DNA of 64,000 nt from Legionellaceae bacterium (lineage in GTDB: Bacteria > Pseudomonadota > Gammaproteobacteria > Legionellales > Legionellaceae): the NCBI GenBank assembly GCA_030148065.1, contig JASBUC010000057.1:1-64000 (forward strand), given 5' to 3'. The notes below the pieces were generated by a model. The model worked only from the letters and a program-made list of their open reading frames with translations, did not search any database and was not told the DNA's origin. Both the position numbers and the translations under genes were made by a program. Positions 53,414 to 62,183 of the stretch are shown piece after piece; position 1 is the stretch's first letter; every line of letters starts with the position of its first letter.

Positions 53414-53731
53414 ATGTTTGAGCGACGGCAGGCTCTAAGAGTACGATCTAGTGCCATTAGGGTTCGCATTCAGAATGAGATCATACCGGTTGAAGATCTC
53501 TCAACAACCGGTGCCTGGCTTGCTTGCAGCAAACAACTAGCACACATGTCTGCAAACAACTCATGCGAAATCATGGTAAACAAGCTACGAGTTAAAGCTA
53601 CTTGTAGCCCATTGACTATTCGAGACAACAAGCCCGTGATAGTTTTTCCTGAAATGAGCGAATCCTCTAAAACACTCCTACAGCAAGAACTCAAAGAACT
53701 CTTCATACAAAGCACTCTATACTCATCTTAG
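53414..53731 (+). CDS. PilZ-domain cyclic-di-GMP receptor
   Basis: 105 residues, a single PilZ domain. The two ligand-binding motifs are intact: RxxxR as R5-x3-R9 and D-x-S-x-x-G as D28, S30, G33. A strong ribosome binding site, GGGGGAGAT, lies just before the ATG. As a stand-alone PilZ it would bind cyclic-di-GMP and act on partners in motility, polysaccharide or virulence control. It follows the flavoprotein gene by about 50 bases. Confidence 0.9.
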   Translation: MFERRQALRVRSSAIRVRIQNEIIPVEDLSTTGAWLACSKQLAHMSANNSCEIMVNKLRVKATCSPLTIRDNKPVIVFPEMSESSKTLLQQELKELFIQSTLYSS

Positions 53732-53737
53732 ATAAAG

Positions 53738-55729
53738 TTAGCGAATCGACTGCAAAAAGTGCACGTGCTTTTCATACTGATCTAATAAGTCATGGATGAC
53801 TTGTTCTTTGGAGCAACCCATCAAATCATATTGCTGCCCCCCTTCACGAAGAAACACTTCTGCCCTGTAATACTTATGTGGCTGCACGCCTTCTAAGCAC
53901 TTCCCCCCCTTATAATGGGGCGTATCCAAGGCTCTAACTTTAACGCAATAGATAAAATCGGTTTGCTCACCATGTTTAACTAGAAAGGCTATCTCATCGA
54001 CATTAGATACAATCTCAACATTTAGCTGTTTTACTTTGAACTCTGCTTGAATCAAGGCAAAAGCTTCTCTGACAACTCCCGAAATAAATTGGCAGACCTT
54101 ATCCTGTTCGGGACAACTAAGAAGATTGTTAACTCGTCCCTTCCAACCAGACTTGTCTCCTGCTAGTACCGTGGTCGTATTCATGGGATGAAGCATGCTA
54201 ATTTTCTTTGCTCGTTCAATACTTAATGATTTTAGCAAACCAAAGCAAGCAACCAACAAAATAATAGCAAATGGAAAAGCACTGGCTATGGTTGCAGTCT
54301 GTAGTGCCTTTAACCCCCCTGCTAATAATAAAACCGTCGCCACAAGACCAATCATCAAGGCCCAAAAGAGTCGTTGCCACAAAGGCGCTCTTTTATGATT
54401 TGATGTAGCTAGGGCATCGACAACCAGAGCACCAGAGTCTGCTGAGGTAATAAAAAAAATAGCGACAATTGCGATGACTAAAAGAGATAGGACGCGCTTA
54501 AAAGGAAAGAGCTCTAAAAACTGAAAAATGGCTAAGGCTTTATTATCGTTAACTTGCTCACCGAGAGACTTAACCCCATCAAACAAGATGAAATGAATGG
54601 CAGAGTCTCCAAAAATCGTCATCCAAGCAAAAGTAAGCCCAGTGGGTACTAAAAGCACTCCAACAATGAACTCCCGAATGGTCCGTCCTCGAGATATTTT
54701 TGCAATAAACATACCTACAAACGGCGACCAGGCAATCCACCAGCCCCAATAAAAAAGGGTCCAGCCTCCAATCCATTCAGTGGGTGCATAGGCATAAAGA
54801 TTAAACGTTTTATTAATAAGATCTGATAAATAGGACCCGGTGTTCTGTACAAAGGTTGATAAGAGAAATAAGGTGGGTCCGAAGCAAAAAACTAGAGCGA
54901 GCAAACAGAGTGCCATTACTAAATTGAGCTCGGAGAGAAATTTAATACCTTTATCAAGTCCAGCAGCAACTGAAAGAGTGGCTATAATCGTCACGATAAA
55001 GATTAAACTCGCCTGCACAAACACCGTTTGAGGAATTTGGAACAAATATTCAAGACCAGCATTTATCTGCAAAACACCGTAGCCTAACGAGGTTGCTACA
55101 CCAAAAATTGTGCTTAAGATAGCAAAAACATCAACGGCGTCTCCCCAAAAGCCTTTAACCCTTTCCCCAATTATTGGATAAAGAGCAGAACGAATACTAA
55201 GCTCTCGATCATGTCGATAGCTAAAGTAGGCAAGATTTAGCGCTACTACCGCATAAACAGCCCAGGCATGAAGCCCCCAATGAAAAAAGGTAATTTCCAT
55301 TGCCTGCCTAGCCGCTAAAACGGTTTCTGCTTTCCCTTCAGGTGGGTGTATGAAATGCATAACTGGTTCAGCCACACCAAAAAATACAATACCAATGCCC
55401 ATACCGGCAGAAAATAGCATGGCAAACCACGAAAGATATGAGTAATCTGGCTTACAATGATCGGGACCAAGCCTTATGTCTCCGTTTCGACTGATGGCAA
55501 CATAAGCAATTACTAGAAGATAGATGGCAACAGATAGTACGTAAAACCAACTGAAATAATGCAACACAAATTGCTGAAGTTGATTAAATAAGGCGTCTGT
55601 TTTTTCAGGTAAAAAAGCCGCAAACCCAAGCAGAACTAAGATGAATCCAGAAGCAGGGAAAAAAACTTGCTTTTTTACATGTTTAAAATGATTGTTTAAA
55701 GACACACGAACCAAACTATAAGCAGTCAA
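53738..55729 (-). CDS. BCCT-family transporter for betaine, choline or carnitine
   Basis: 663 residues. Twelve membrane segments fill about 1-520; the diagnostic stretch FYWGWWIAWSPFVGMFIAKI with its Trp-rich core is at about 325-345, and GMGIGIVFFGVAEPVMHF is near 90. A long cytoplasmic C-terminal domain (about 150 residues) resembles that of BetT, which often senses osmolarity. It imports quaternary amines with Na+ or H+. No choline oxidation genes (betA, betB) are near. Confidence 0.92.
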   Translation of the reverse strand: MTAYSLVRVSLNNHFKHVKKQVFFPASGFILVLLGFAAFLPEKTDALFNQLQQFVLHYFSWFYVLSVAIYLLVIAYVAISRNGDIRLGPDHCKPDYSYLSWFAMLFSAGMGIGIVFFGVAEPVMHFIHPPEGKAETVLAARQAMEITFFHWGLHAWAVYAVVALNLAYFSYRHDRELSIRSALYPIIGERVKGFWGDAVDVFAILSTIFGVATSLGYGVLQINAGLEYLFQIPQTVFVQASLIFIVTIIATLSVAAGLDKGIKFLSELNLVMALCLLALVFCFGPTLFLLSTFVQNTGSYLSDLINKTFNLYAYAPTEWIGGWTLFYWGWWIAWSPFVGMFIAKISRGRTIREFIVGVLLVPTGLTFAWMTIFGDSAIHFILFDGVKSLGEQVNDNKALAIFQFLELFPFKRVLSLLVIAIVAIFFITSADSGALVVDALATSNHKRAPLWQRLFWALMIGLVATVLLLAGGLKALQTATIASAFPFAIILLVACFGLLKSLSIERAKKISMLHPMNTTTVLAGDKSGWKGRVNNLLSCPEQDKVCQFISGVVREAFALIQAEFKVKQLNVEIVSNVDEIAFLVKHGEQTDFIYCVKVRALDTPHYKGGKCLEGVQPHKYYRAEVFLREGGQQYDLMGCSKEQVIHDLLDQYEKHVHFLQSIR

Positions 55730-55784
55730 ATTCTAAACGGAATCTATGACATACTTAAGCCTCAAGAGACTAAAGTAAAAGAGA

Positions 55785-55817
55785 GTGTGACCCCCTAATC
55801 GTTTTAGGAAGCCACAC
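55785..55817 (-). terminator. Intrinsic terminator after the first cold-shock gene
   Basis: On the minus strand GTGTG and CACAC form an outer stem and CCTAA and TTAGG an inner stem around AACGA, followed by TCTCTTTTACTTT. It begins 14 bases after the stop codon of the cold-shock gene, the expected place for a terminator. Confidence 0.65.
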
Positions 55818-55830
55818 CGGAAGATAAAGA

Positions 55831-56037
55831 TTATACAACCTCGACTTCTTCCGCTTGCGGACCTTTTTGTCCTTGGCTTGCTTTGAACATGACAGAAGCG
55901 CCTTCTTGTAAGCTCTTGAAGCCGCTTCCTTGAATTGCTGTAAAGTGAACAAAGTAGTCTTTGCCTTCACTCTCTACAAAACCAAATCCTTTCGTTTCAT
56001 TAAACCATTTAACGGTACCGCGTAATTTATCTGACAT
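55831..56037 (-). CDS. Cold-shock protein, CspA family
   Basis: 68 residues from the ATG at 56037; a longer frame to 56133 has no family match at its start. The five-strand OB fold is intact, with the RNA-binding motifs RNP1 KGFGFVES and RNP2 DYFVHFTA. It binds single-stranded nucleic acid in the cytoplasm and melts RNA structure. It is followed by an intrinsic terminator and preceded by a 162-base palindromic element. A second Csp gene lies 530 bases upstream. Confidence 0.96.
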   Translation of the reverse strand: MSDKLRGTVKWFNETKGFGFVESEGKDYFVHFTAIQGSGFKSLQEGASVMFKASQGQKGPQAEEVEVV

Positions 56038-56570
56038 TATGTTAATCCTAAGTAACAGCACTTCCCGCATTAAATGCTTATGTGAAGTGCCAAATTTTCT
56101 AAAAAACAAGCAAAGAATTATTGAGATCCTCATATAATGCTATGCTCGAGTCGTGATTATATAGCGTTTTTCTATATAAAGAAAGTGAAGATAGGCCTTT
56201 TTTTATGCAAAAATTAAAACCTTTAGACGATACAACTCATAAAAAACCTTAAAATCTTGTTTTAACCTTCGAAAGCTGTCTAAAACCACCGAAGGGTAAC
56301 TATACTCAAAATACTTGAAAATGCCCATTTTTATGATACCCATTTTCACCCTGTAAAACGTTTAAAAACGCGCCATAGAATCATCTATGACTTGCTTTTA
56401 AACGTTTTACAGAGAGAAAATAGCCAGACCTAAATTGGGCATTTTCAAGTATTTTGAGTATATGTGGATCTTGGCCTTTAAGCTAAGTCCTTAAAACCTG
56501 GCTATGGAGAACTTAAACAAGAACTGTCTAATCGTCAGTCATCCTGCACTTGCGGTTAAGGGAGGGTTAA
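56038..56570. other. Long intergenic region between two cold-shock genes
   Basis: 533 bases without a gene. It holds the leader and promoter of the first cold-shock gene and the 56301-56462 palindromic element. Cold-shock mRNAs often have long structured leaders; the stretch 56038-56300 could be one, but no cold-box sequence is evident. Confidence 0.4.
56301..56462. mobile_element. Palindromic MITE-like element with perfect 27-base terminal inverted repeats
   Basis: 56301-56327 is the exact reverse complement of 56436-56462 (27 of 27). Nested inside, TGTAAAACGTTTAAAA (56352-56367) is the exact reverse complement of 56396-56411 (16 of 16), and CATAG/CTATG pair near the centre. Both borders read TA-TACTC and GAGTA-TA, so a TA target duplication, as left by IS630/Tc1-mariner-type elements, is possible. 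It codes nothing. A related end lies at 35619-35647. As RNA it would fold into one long hairpin. Confidence 0.65.
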
Positions 56571-56774
56571 TTAAGCCTCTTCCACATCCAACGCACACTT
56601 ACCTCGCTCGGTAACGGCAGGCTTAAAGCTCACTTTCTGTCCCTCTTCCAGAGACTTATATCCATCCATTAATATGTTTTTGAAATGAACGAAGTAGTCT
56701 TCACCTTCATGTAGAATAAAACCAAATCCTTTGCTTGCATTAAACCACTTTACCAATCCTTGTTTCTTTTCCAT
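56571..56774 (-). CDS. Cold-shock-like protein, diverged CspA family
   Basis: 67 residues. The N-terminal half is typical ([18 protein letters not shown], then DYFVHFKNI), while strands 4-5 are more diverged ([19 protein letters not shown]). It lies 16 bases after the HU gene on the same strand, with GAGGA about 12 bases before its ATG, so it may be co-transcribed with HU. A second Csp gene follows after a palindromic element. Confidence 0.93.
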   Translation of the reverse strand: MEKKQGLVKWFNASKGFGFILHEGEDYFVHFKNILMDGYKSLEEGQKVSFKPAVTERGKCALDVEEA

Positions 56775-56790
56775 AGCAACAATCTTTCCT

Positions 56791-57126
56791 CTATTGAATT
56801 AAATCTTTTAATACTTTTAACGCTGTAACTTTAACCACATCGCGCTTGGGCTTAGCGGCGATGACCATTTCTTCTCCAGTGGCGGGATTGCGACCCATAC
56901 GTTTTTTAGTAGCGGGTTTGGTTTTTCGGTTAATTTTAACGCCCATGTAAGGGATCTTGAACTCACCACTACCACGCTTCATGATGTGTTGCATCGCTTG
57001 CGCACCAAGTGCTTGCAAAACCATTTGTACTTCTTTCTTGCTAAGACCAACTTCTTCTGAAATGGAGGCAATAATTTGAGACTGTGTTTGCTTCTCTTTT
57101 ATTGCTTTTAATTTAGTGTCGCTCAT
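56791..57126 (-). CDS. HU-family DNA-binding protein
   Basis: 111 residues from the ATG at 57126 ([10 protein letters not shown]); an ATG at 57138 would add four. It is longer than typical HU (about 90) because of a basic N-terminal extension. The HU core is seen in [33 protein letters not shown], the arm [18 protein letters not shown] (with the diagnostic RNPxTGE) and the final [17 protein letters not shown]. It is an architectural protein of the nucleoid and the first gene of a likely pair with the second cold-shock gene. Confidence 0.93.
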   Translation of the reverse strand: MSDTKLKAIKEKQTQSQIIASISEEVGLSKKEVQMVLQALGAQAMQHIMKRGSGEFKIPYMGVKINRKTKPATKKRMGRNPATGEEMVIAAKPKRDVVKVTALKVLKDLIQ

Positions 57127-57342
57127 CGCCAACTCCAATGTTTAAAGGTACCAATTAACTATGCTATTGTTTTTTTTGCTTTGCAACGCTTAAAAACCGA
57201 AAAACTGCAATATTATCAATTGAATAACCAGCAAAAAAACAGACCGTTCTTTATTTTTGCAAAGTTGCTATTAAGACAGATTCATAGCATAACATTTAAT
57301 CCTCACGTTTCTTGAAAGAGTAAAAATTAGGAGTCCCGCCAA

Positions 57343-57930
57343 ATGCTAGAACAACACCTTTCAGCCCATTATAAAACCTATCTTCTTAGACCAATTGCTC
57401 TTGGCTTAAACAAGTTTATAGGAGCTAATCAAGCAACCTTGCAGGCACTTCTATGGGGAGTATTTGTTCTACCATTATTATTACTTCAGCATCCATATCT
57501 GGCTATACTCAGCCTGGTAATTTCGGGTTTCTTTGACACATTGGATGGCGAACTAGCAAGAATCGAGCAAGAGACCTCTCCTTTTGGGGCTATTTTAGAT
57601 ATTTTATGTGACCGAGTGGTGGAAGCCTCTGTGATCATTGCTCTTTTTGCGGTTGCTCCTGAGAGCCGAGCTTTACCAGCTCTTTTAATGTTAAGCTGCA
57701 TCCTACTTTGTGTAACAAGCTTCTTAGTCACGGCCATTTTTTCTAAAAATAACTCGGAAAAAAGCTTTTACTATAGCCCAGGGTTAATCGAGCGTCCTGA
57801 GGCTTTTCTCTTCTTTATACTAATGATGTTAGTACCAAAAACCTTCTCATTGCTTGCATATCTTTTTTCCGCCTTAGTGCTGTGGACTACCTATCGTCGG
57901 CTGCAAGAGTTCAGGCAGGTTTTAGACTAG
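57343..57930 (+). CDS. CDP-alcohol phosphatidyltransferase family protein
   Basis: 195 residues with about five or six membrane helices. The active-site motif D-G-x2-A-R-x8-G-x3-D-x3-D is complete: D68, G69, A72, R73, G82, D86, D90. AGGAG lies nine bases before the ATG. Members transfer a phospho-group from CDP-diacylglycerol or CDP-alcohols to an alcohol in phospholipid synthesis. It is more like the general CDP-OH-P-transf group than PgsA or PssA, so the acceptor alcohol is open. Confidence 0.88.
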   Translation: MLEQHLSAHYKTYLLRPIALGLNKFIGANQATLQALLWGVFVLPLLLLQHPYLAILSLVISGFFDTLDGELARIEQETSPFGAILDILCDRVVEASVIIALFAVAPESRALPALLMLSCILLCVTSFLVTAIFSKNNSEKSFYYSPGLIERPEAFLFFILMMLVPKTFSLLAYLFSALVLWTTYRRLQEFRQVLD

Positions 57931-58212
57931 TTCTCTCATCGAGGGACGCTATGGGGTAAAGCCCCAGGTTCTTTAAAAAATATTATGGTAGTAATTAAGT
58001 CAAGGTAGAGATAGAGAGTTAGGTTCTAAGGGGTGGGCAGGCCGATAACGCTATGCATACCAACCACGGAGAAATGAAATCGGCCTGCCCACTCCTTAAA
58101 GCCCTGATTAGACGATAAGTTATATAGACGAACTAAGGAATATACTAACACAATGAAGATAAAATGCAAATAGTGATTAATCAAAACTCACTCTGCATTG
58201 AAAATAATTACT
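57931..58212. other. Gene-free stretch with hairpins
   Basis: 282 bases between the phosphatidyltransferase and MscS-type genes, which converge. TGGGG and CCCCA pair at 57952-57966, followed by GGTTCTTT, a possible weak terminator. The long hairpin at 58024-58101 is listed separately. No open frame is credible. Confidence 0.4.
58024..58101. ncRNA. Long hairpin, possible structured RNA or small palindromic repeat
   Basis: Arms 58024-58046 and 58079-58101 are complementary at 20 of 23 positions, with an unbroken core of 14 pairs (GTGGGCAGGCCGAT type), around a 32-base loop containing CACGGAGA. The stem is far more GC-rich than its surroundings. No T-run follows, so it is not a standard terminator. 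It could be a non-coding RNA or repetitive palindrome; no promoter is assigned. Confidence 0.35.
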
Positions 58213-60501
58213 TTAGTGTTCATCCTTACCTTTGAAGTGGAGATCTCTTTGTGGATAAGGAATTTCAATACCATACTCCTTAAATCGCTGATGAATCTCA
58301 AAATTAAGATCGCTGATAATGAAGTTTTTACGGTTAACATCTCTAATGATGCACCTTAAAACAAAATCAAGTGAACTGTCTCCAAAAGATAAAAAAAGCA
58401 CGTTCGGTTTATTAAGCTCATCATCTGTGACCACACCAGGATGTTCGTGAGCGATTTCTAAAAGAAGCTTTTTAACCAGATGAACATCACTGTCATAGCC
58501 AACGCCAACAAAGCACTTTATTCGCCAGAGACTCTCTCGCAGCATAAAGTTCACCACGGGTCGGGTAATCATTTCTTCATTAGGGATAATTATTTCAGAA
58601 CGATCCCGGCTTCTTATTTCCGTCGCCCTTACTCGAACTTTGGTGACAATCCCTTCATAATCATCAACTTTGATTCGATCACCTGCCTTTATAGGACGTT
58701 CGAACAAGAGAATTAGCCCAGATACAAAATTATTAATAATATTTTTTAACCCTAGCCCAATACCAACCGACAAGGCCCCTGCAACAATGGCAATGCCAGT
58801 TAAATTAACCCCGGCAATCAACAATGCAATTAATATTGAAACACAGAAACCAAAATACATTAAAATAGGGCTAATACTTATTTGAGAACTGCCTGATCGA
58901 TCTTTTCTTCTCTCAACAACTGCCAGACGGTTACTAAAAAATCGAACCAGTAAATTAAGTACACAAAATAAAAATAATGCGCTGACAATATTGCGAGGGA
59001 CCACCTCAAAGCCTAAGAGCTCAAAACCTTTAAAATAAGTTTCCAAAATCAACTGTTGAGTATTACCAGAAATGTCCCAAAAGGTCAGAAAGATATATAC
59101 AAACAACAACGTTGCTAGAAAACGAATGACAGCATTTAAAATAATCAATTCCAACGGCTTATCATGGCGTTCAACCCCAAGCTTGGCACTTAGCTTTCTT
59201 GCAAAAGGACGTTCGCCACAGATTTCACGATAAATTTTATCCAAAAAGTGCCACATGAACATGAACAAAAACAAACCAGGAATGCTTAAAACTAAACCTC
59301 TACAGACATAAAAGGCCAATGCGTGATAGCCTGTTATATCAATGACTATAGAGACAAAAAACAATGACCACAAACTAGCAACCACCATCTTTCGATTGTT
59401 TTTTATAAAACTGAAATTCGACTGAGTCCTAATTAACAAGTTAGTAAACCAAAGCAATAGAAGATACGAGCACAGAATGGCAAGAGATTGTAACATTCGA
59501 ACTTCAAATGAATTTAACACCCCGGATTGACTAGAAATGATTAAAGACCCAGAGATCAGCATAATAAGGATCATAAATCGACCAAAACAATACACCGTCA
59601 TTAAGTCATACTCTAACCATTTAAATAAACTTGAAGTTAACTTCAGATGACGAAGAAACCTTAATAATATGACCAAGCTAAAATAACTAAGAATCAAAAA
59701 TAAAAACTTATCTGTACTTGAATTCTCTCCAGCATTATCAAGGTACAAATTAAAAAATAAATTGCTCGCTAGCACCACACTAAAAGACACAGATAAAGAA
59801 TGATTAATGACAATGACCGAGTCTTCAAATAGTTTATCTGAGAACCGTCTAGCTAACTTTCGCACCAAAAAACTAAATAAGGCATACACAAACAGACAAA
59901 AAAGAATGAGACTGATTGATGTCGTTAACGTAAGATCGGAGAAGCCCCCTAGATAAAACTTAAAATCATCCAAAACTGATTTTGCAGTATCAGCAGACTT
60001 AAAATCAACGGCCTGCCAAATTGGTTTGTCCTTACTCCAAATTCTGGATTTGGCTATCTTTGAAATCAATTGATGATAATTGGTTAGAACATCTTCTGCT
60101 TTAAACTGAAACAAACGGCATTGAGCCAATGTCTCCTGGCGTTTATTGCGTTGACCTTTTAAGTAACGCAAATCAGCCCCAGAGCGACTGGCACCACTTG
60201 CGCGTTCAGCAAGCTTTATCGTCTCATCCAACGCGGTAAGTTCAGACTCTAATTTTTTTACGCAATCCGTTGCCAGAGCCATTTGTTGATTTAATTCAGC
60301 AACCTTTGTCTGTAAAAATTTAAGGTTAACATGAGTGTTGCCAGTGTAGTGGCTTGCCTCTTTGAGTAAATGATTTGCCGTTTGAGCAGAGAACTCTGCT
60401 GCAAAACACAAAAAACTAAATGACCATAAACCTACTAATAGAAATCCTTTTCTAATCATAAATGACATCAAATCAAGATTGATAAACTGATTATAGTCCA
60501 T
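58213..60501 (-). CDS. Large MscS-family mechanosensitive channel
   Basis: 762 residues, closer to the MscK/YbdG-YnaI large type than to MscS. A signal peptide (about 12-35, ending CFAA) leads to a periplasmic coiled-coil domain (about 36-175, HVNLKFLQTKVAELNQQMAL), then about eleven membrane segments. The pore helix motif GALSVGIGLGLKNIINNFVSG lies near 583, followed by the beta domain FERPIKAGDRIKVDDYEG and IIPNEEMITRPVVNF. It opens on membrane tension to protect from osmotic downshock. Starts at 60468 or 60459 are possible alternatives and none has a clear ribosome binding site. Confidence 0.88.
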   Translation of the reverse strand: MDYNQFINLDLMSFMIRKGFLLVGLWSFSFLCFAAEFSAQTANHLLKEASHYTGNTHVNLKFLQTKVAELNQQMALATDCVKKLESELTALDETIKLAERASGASRSGADLRYLKGQRNKRQETLAQCRLFQFKAEDVLTNYHQLISKIAKSRIWSKDKPIWQAVDFKSADTAKSVLDDFKFYLGGFSDLTLTTSISLILFCLFVYALFSFLVRKLARRFSDKLFEDSVIVINHSLSVSFSVVLASNLFFNLYLDNAGENSSTDKFLFLILSYFSLVILLRFLRHLKLTSSLFKWLEYDLMTVYCFGRFMILIMLISGSLIISSQSGVLNSFEVRMLQSLAILCSYLLLLWFTNLLIRTQSNFSFIKNNRKMVVASLWSLFFVSIVIDITGYHALAFYVCRGLVLSIPGLFLFMFMWHFLDKIYREICGERPFARKLSAKLGVERHDKPLELIILNAVIRFLATLLFVYIFLTFWDISGNTQQLILETYFKGFELLGFEVVPRNIVSALFLFCVLNLLVRFFSNRLAVVERRKDRSGSSQISISPILMYFGFCVSILIALLIAGVNLTGIAIVAGALSVGIGLGLKNIINNFVSGLILLFERPIKAGDRIKVDDYEGIVTKVRVRATEIRSRDRSEIIIPNEEMITRPVVNFMLRESLWRIKCFVGVGYDSDVHLVKKLLLEIAHEHPGVVTDDELNKPNVLFLSFGDSSLDFVLRCIIRDVNRKNFIISDLNFEIHQRFKEYGIEIPYPQRDLHFKGKDEH

Positions 60502-60933
60502 GTTTCATAAACCCGGAAAAACAGAAAGAGAATTAAAGTAAGACATTTTTAAGAGGTTTAAGAACATGAAGTAAGGTGTTTTTTTCTTTATCATTCACAA
60601 TTAAAGATGATCGGGGTGATGCATATTGACCATAACTAGCTCTTATTTGCTCAAACAAAATAGCACAACATGACATTGCTCCGTTCACATTTTCTTATGC
60701 TTAGCTAAATTGAGCTCATTTACACCAACTTATTCACTTGATTTATTATCTTCCAGACGCTAAATTACCCAAGAGTTTTTGCGAAATGATTCAAAACGTT
60801 ATGCATGAACAAAGACACCTGGTGAGCACTAATTGTGCACAATGCTTTTTGTTTGTTATTTCGAACTCTTTTAGGAATTTATGCTTAATTTAGCGATAAA
60901 TTTTAAGTAATAAAACAATGTAAAAGGAAGACT
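60502..60933. other. Intergenic region upstream of fis
   Basis: 432 AT-rich bases between the divergent MscS-type and fis genes. It should hold both promoters. No gene, tRNA or clear operator is seen. Confidence 0.3.
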
Positions 60934-61209
60934 ATGAATACGGCTTTAGAAAACACTAATTCTCTACAAGAAGAAGTAACCAACTACGTAAAATCCTACC
61001 TAGATGCGGTAGGGGATGAGAAGATTACGCATCTGCATGAGCTGTTTCTAGAACAAATTGAGGCCCCCTTATTCCAAGCAGTGATGGAAAGTTCTAAATA
61101 TAATCAAGTGAGAGCTGCTAAAATTTTGGGGATCAGTCGTGGTACACTACGTTCAAAATTAATTCGATATTTTGATGATAAGTACTGTGGTAAGCGAAGT
61201 GATAGCTAG
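60934..61209 (+). CDS. fis: DNA-binding protein Fis
   Basis: 91 residues, close to the 98 of E. coli. The C-terminal helix-turn-helix QVRAAKILGISRGTLRSKLIRY is highly conserved, preceded by EQIEAPLFQAVMESSKYN. The N-terminal beta-hairpin region is less conserved. AAAGGAAG gives a strong ribosome binding site. Fis bends DNA and controls growth-phase genes; in Legionella related Fis proteins also control effector genes. Here the gene stands alone and not in the usual dusB-fis operon. Confidence 0.94.
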   Translation: MNTALENTNSLQEEVTNYVKSYLDAVGDEKITHLHELFLEQIEAPLFQAVMESSKYNQVRAAKILGISRGTLRSKLIRYFDDKYCGKRSDS

Positions 61210-61269
61210 CTAGAACACGTTGAACTAAACTTTCTACCTCGCACCCAATAAAAAATTAAATTAAGACTA

Positions 61270-61308
61270 CCCAAGGTGACATCATTGGCTTTATCATTGT
61301 CCCTTGGG
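61270..61308 (+). terminator. Hairpin between fis and dam
   Basis: CCCAAGG (61270-61276) pairs with CCTTGGG (61302-61308), and GACA pairs with TGTC inside, with one bulged base. It is followed by ATCTCCTCTT. It lies 60 bases after fis and 31 before the dam start, so it is probably the fis terminator or part of the dam leader. Confidence 0.45.
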
Positions 61309-61338
61309 ATCTCCTCTTAATAATTTGCAGGTAAACTT

Positions 61339-62175
61339 TTGACTCTGAAAGAAACACCACCAGCCCTAAATGCCGTTCGACCATTTCTGAAATGGGCAGG
61401 AGGTAAATATCGCATAAGTAGTAAAATTAGACGTTCATTGCCTCAAGGCAAGCGTTTGATTGAGCCCTTTGTCGGATCTGGTGCGGTATTTCTAAACACA
61501 GATTATGAGCGTTATACCCTAAATGACATCAACCCTGATTTAATCAATGTATTCAAGTGGTTGAAGCGGGAAAAGCACGCTTTTATAACCTTTTGCAAGT
61601 CATTTTTTACCGAAAAAACAAATGAAAAAAGTGTTTTTTTAGAACATCGTGAATTATTTAACACGAGTAATGATTCACGTTTAAAAGCTGCTTTGTTTGT
61701 CTATCTTAATCGACACGCCTTCAATGGCTTAGTACGTTATAACCAAAGTGGTGAGTTTAATACCTCCTTTGGCTCATATCGCAAACCTTACTTTCCTAAA
61801 AAGGAAATGTTGACTTTTTCGGAAAAAATAAGCAAAGCGAAATTTGTCTGCCAAGACTTTGCAAAAGTCATGAAGCAAGCTGAAAAAGGTGATGTAATCT
61901 ACTGTGATCCACCCTACGTTCCTCTGTCTGTCACCTCTAATTTCACCAGTTATCACTCTGGCGGGTTTGATCTTGATAAACAACGGGAACTGGTAACATT
62001 AGCCCAAACTCTAGCAGCACGTGGGATCCCAGTTATTATTTCCAACCATGACACAGAGTTTGTACAAGATTTATACCAAGATGCGGAAACAGAAAGTTTT
62101 TATGTACAAAGGAACATTAGTTGCCAAGGCCAAAAACGGCATAAAACCCGCGAAATTCTAGCAGTCTTTCAGTGA
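61339..62175 (+). CDS. dam: DNA adenine methylase, Dam family (GATC)
   Basis: 278 residues, starting at a TTG with CAGGT about seven bases upstream; no ATG is available before the conserved region. The SAM-binding FLKWAGGKYRI is at 15-25 and the catalytic DPPY at 190-193. The order of motifs and RHAFNGLVRYN and GEFNTSFG are typical of Dam/M.EcoRV-like enzymes that methylate adenine in GATC. It is followed eight bases later by a PD-(D/E)XK nuclease gene, so it may be part of a restriction-modification pair and not a housekeeping Dam. Confidence 0.92.
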   Translation: MTLKETPPALNAVRPFLKWAGGKYRISSKIRRSLPQGKRLIEPFVGSGAVFLNTDYERYTLNDINPDLINVFKWLKREKHAFITFCKSFFTEKTNEKSVFLEHRELFNTSNDSRLKAALFVYLNRHAFNGLVRYNQSGEFNTSFGSYRKPYFPKKEMLTFSEKISKAKFVCQDFAKVMKQAEKGDVIYCDPPYVPLSVTSNFTSYHSGGFDLDKQRELVTLAQTLAARGIPVIISNHDTEFVQDLYQDAETESFYVQRNISCQGQKRHKTREILAVFQ

Positions 62176-62183
62176 GGAACAGT

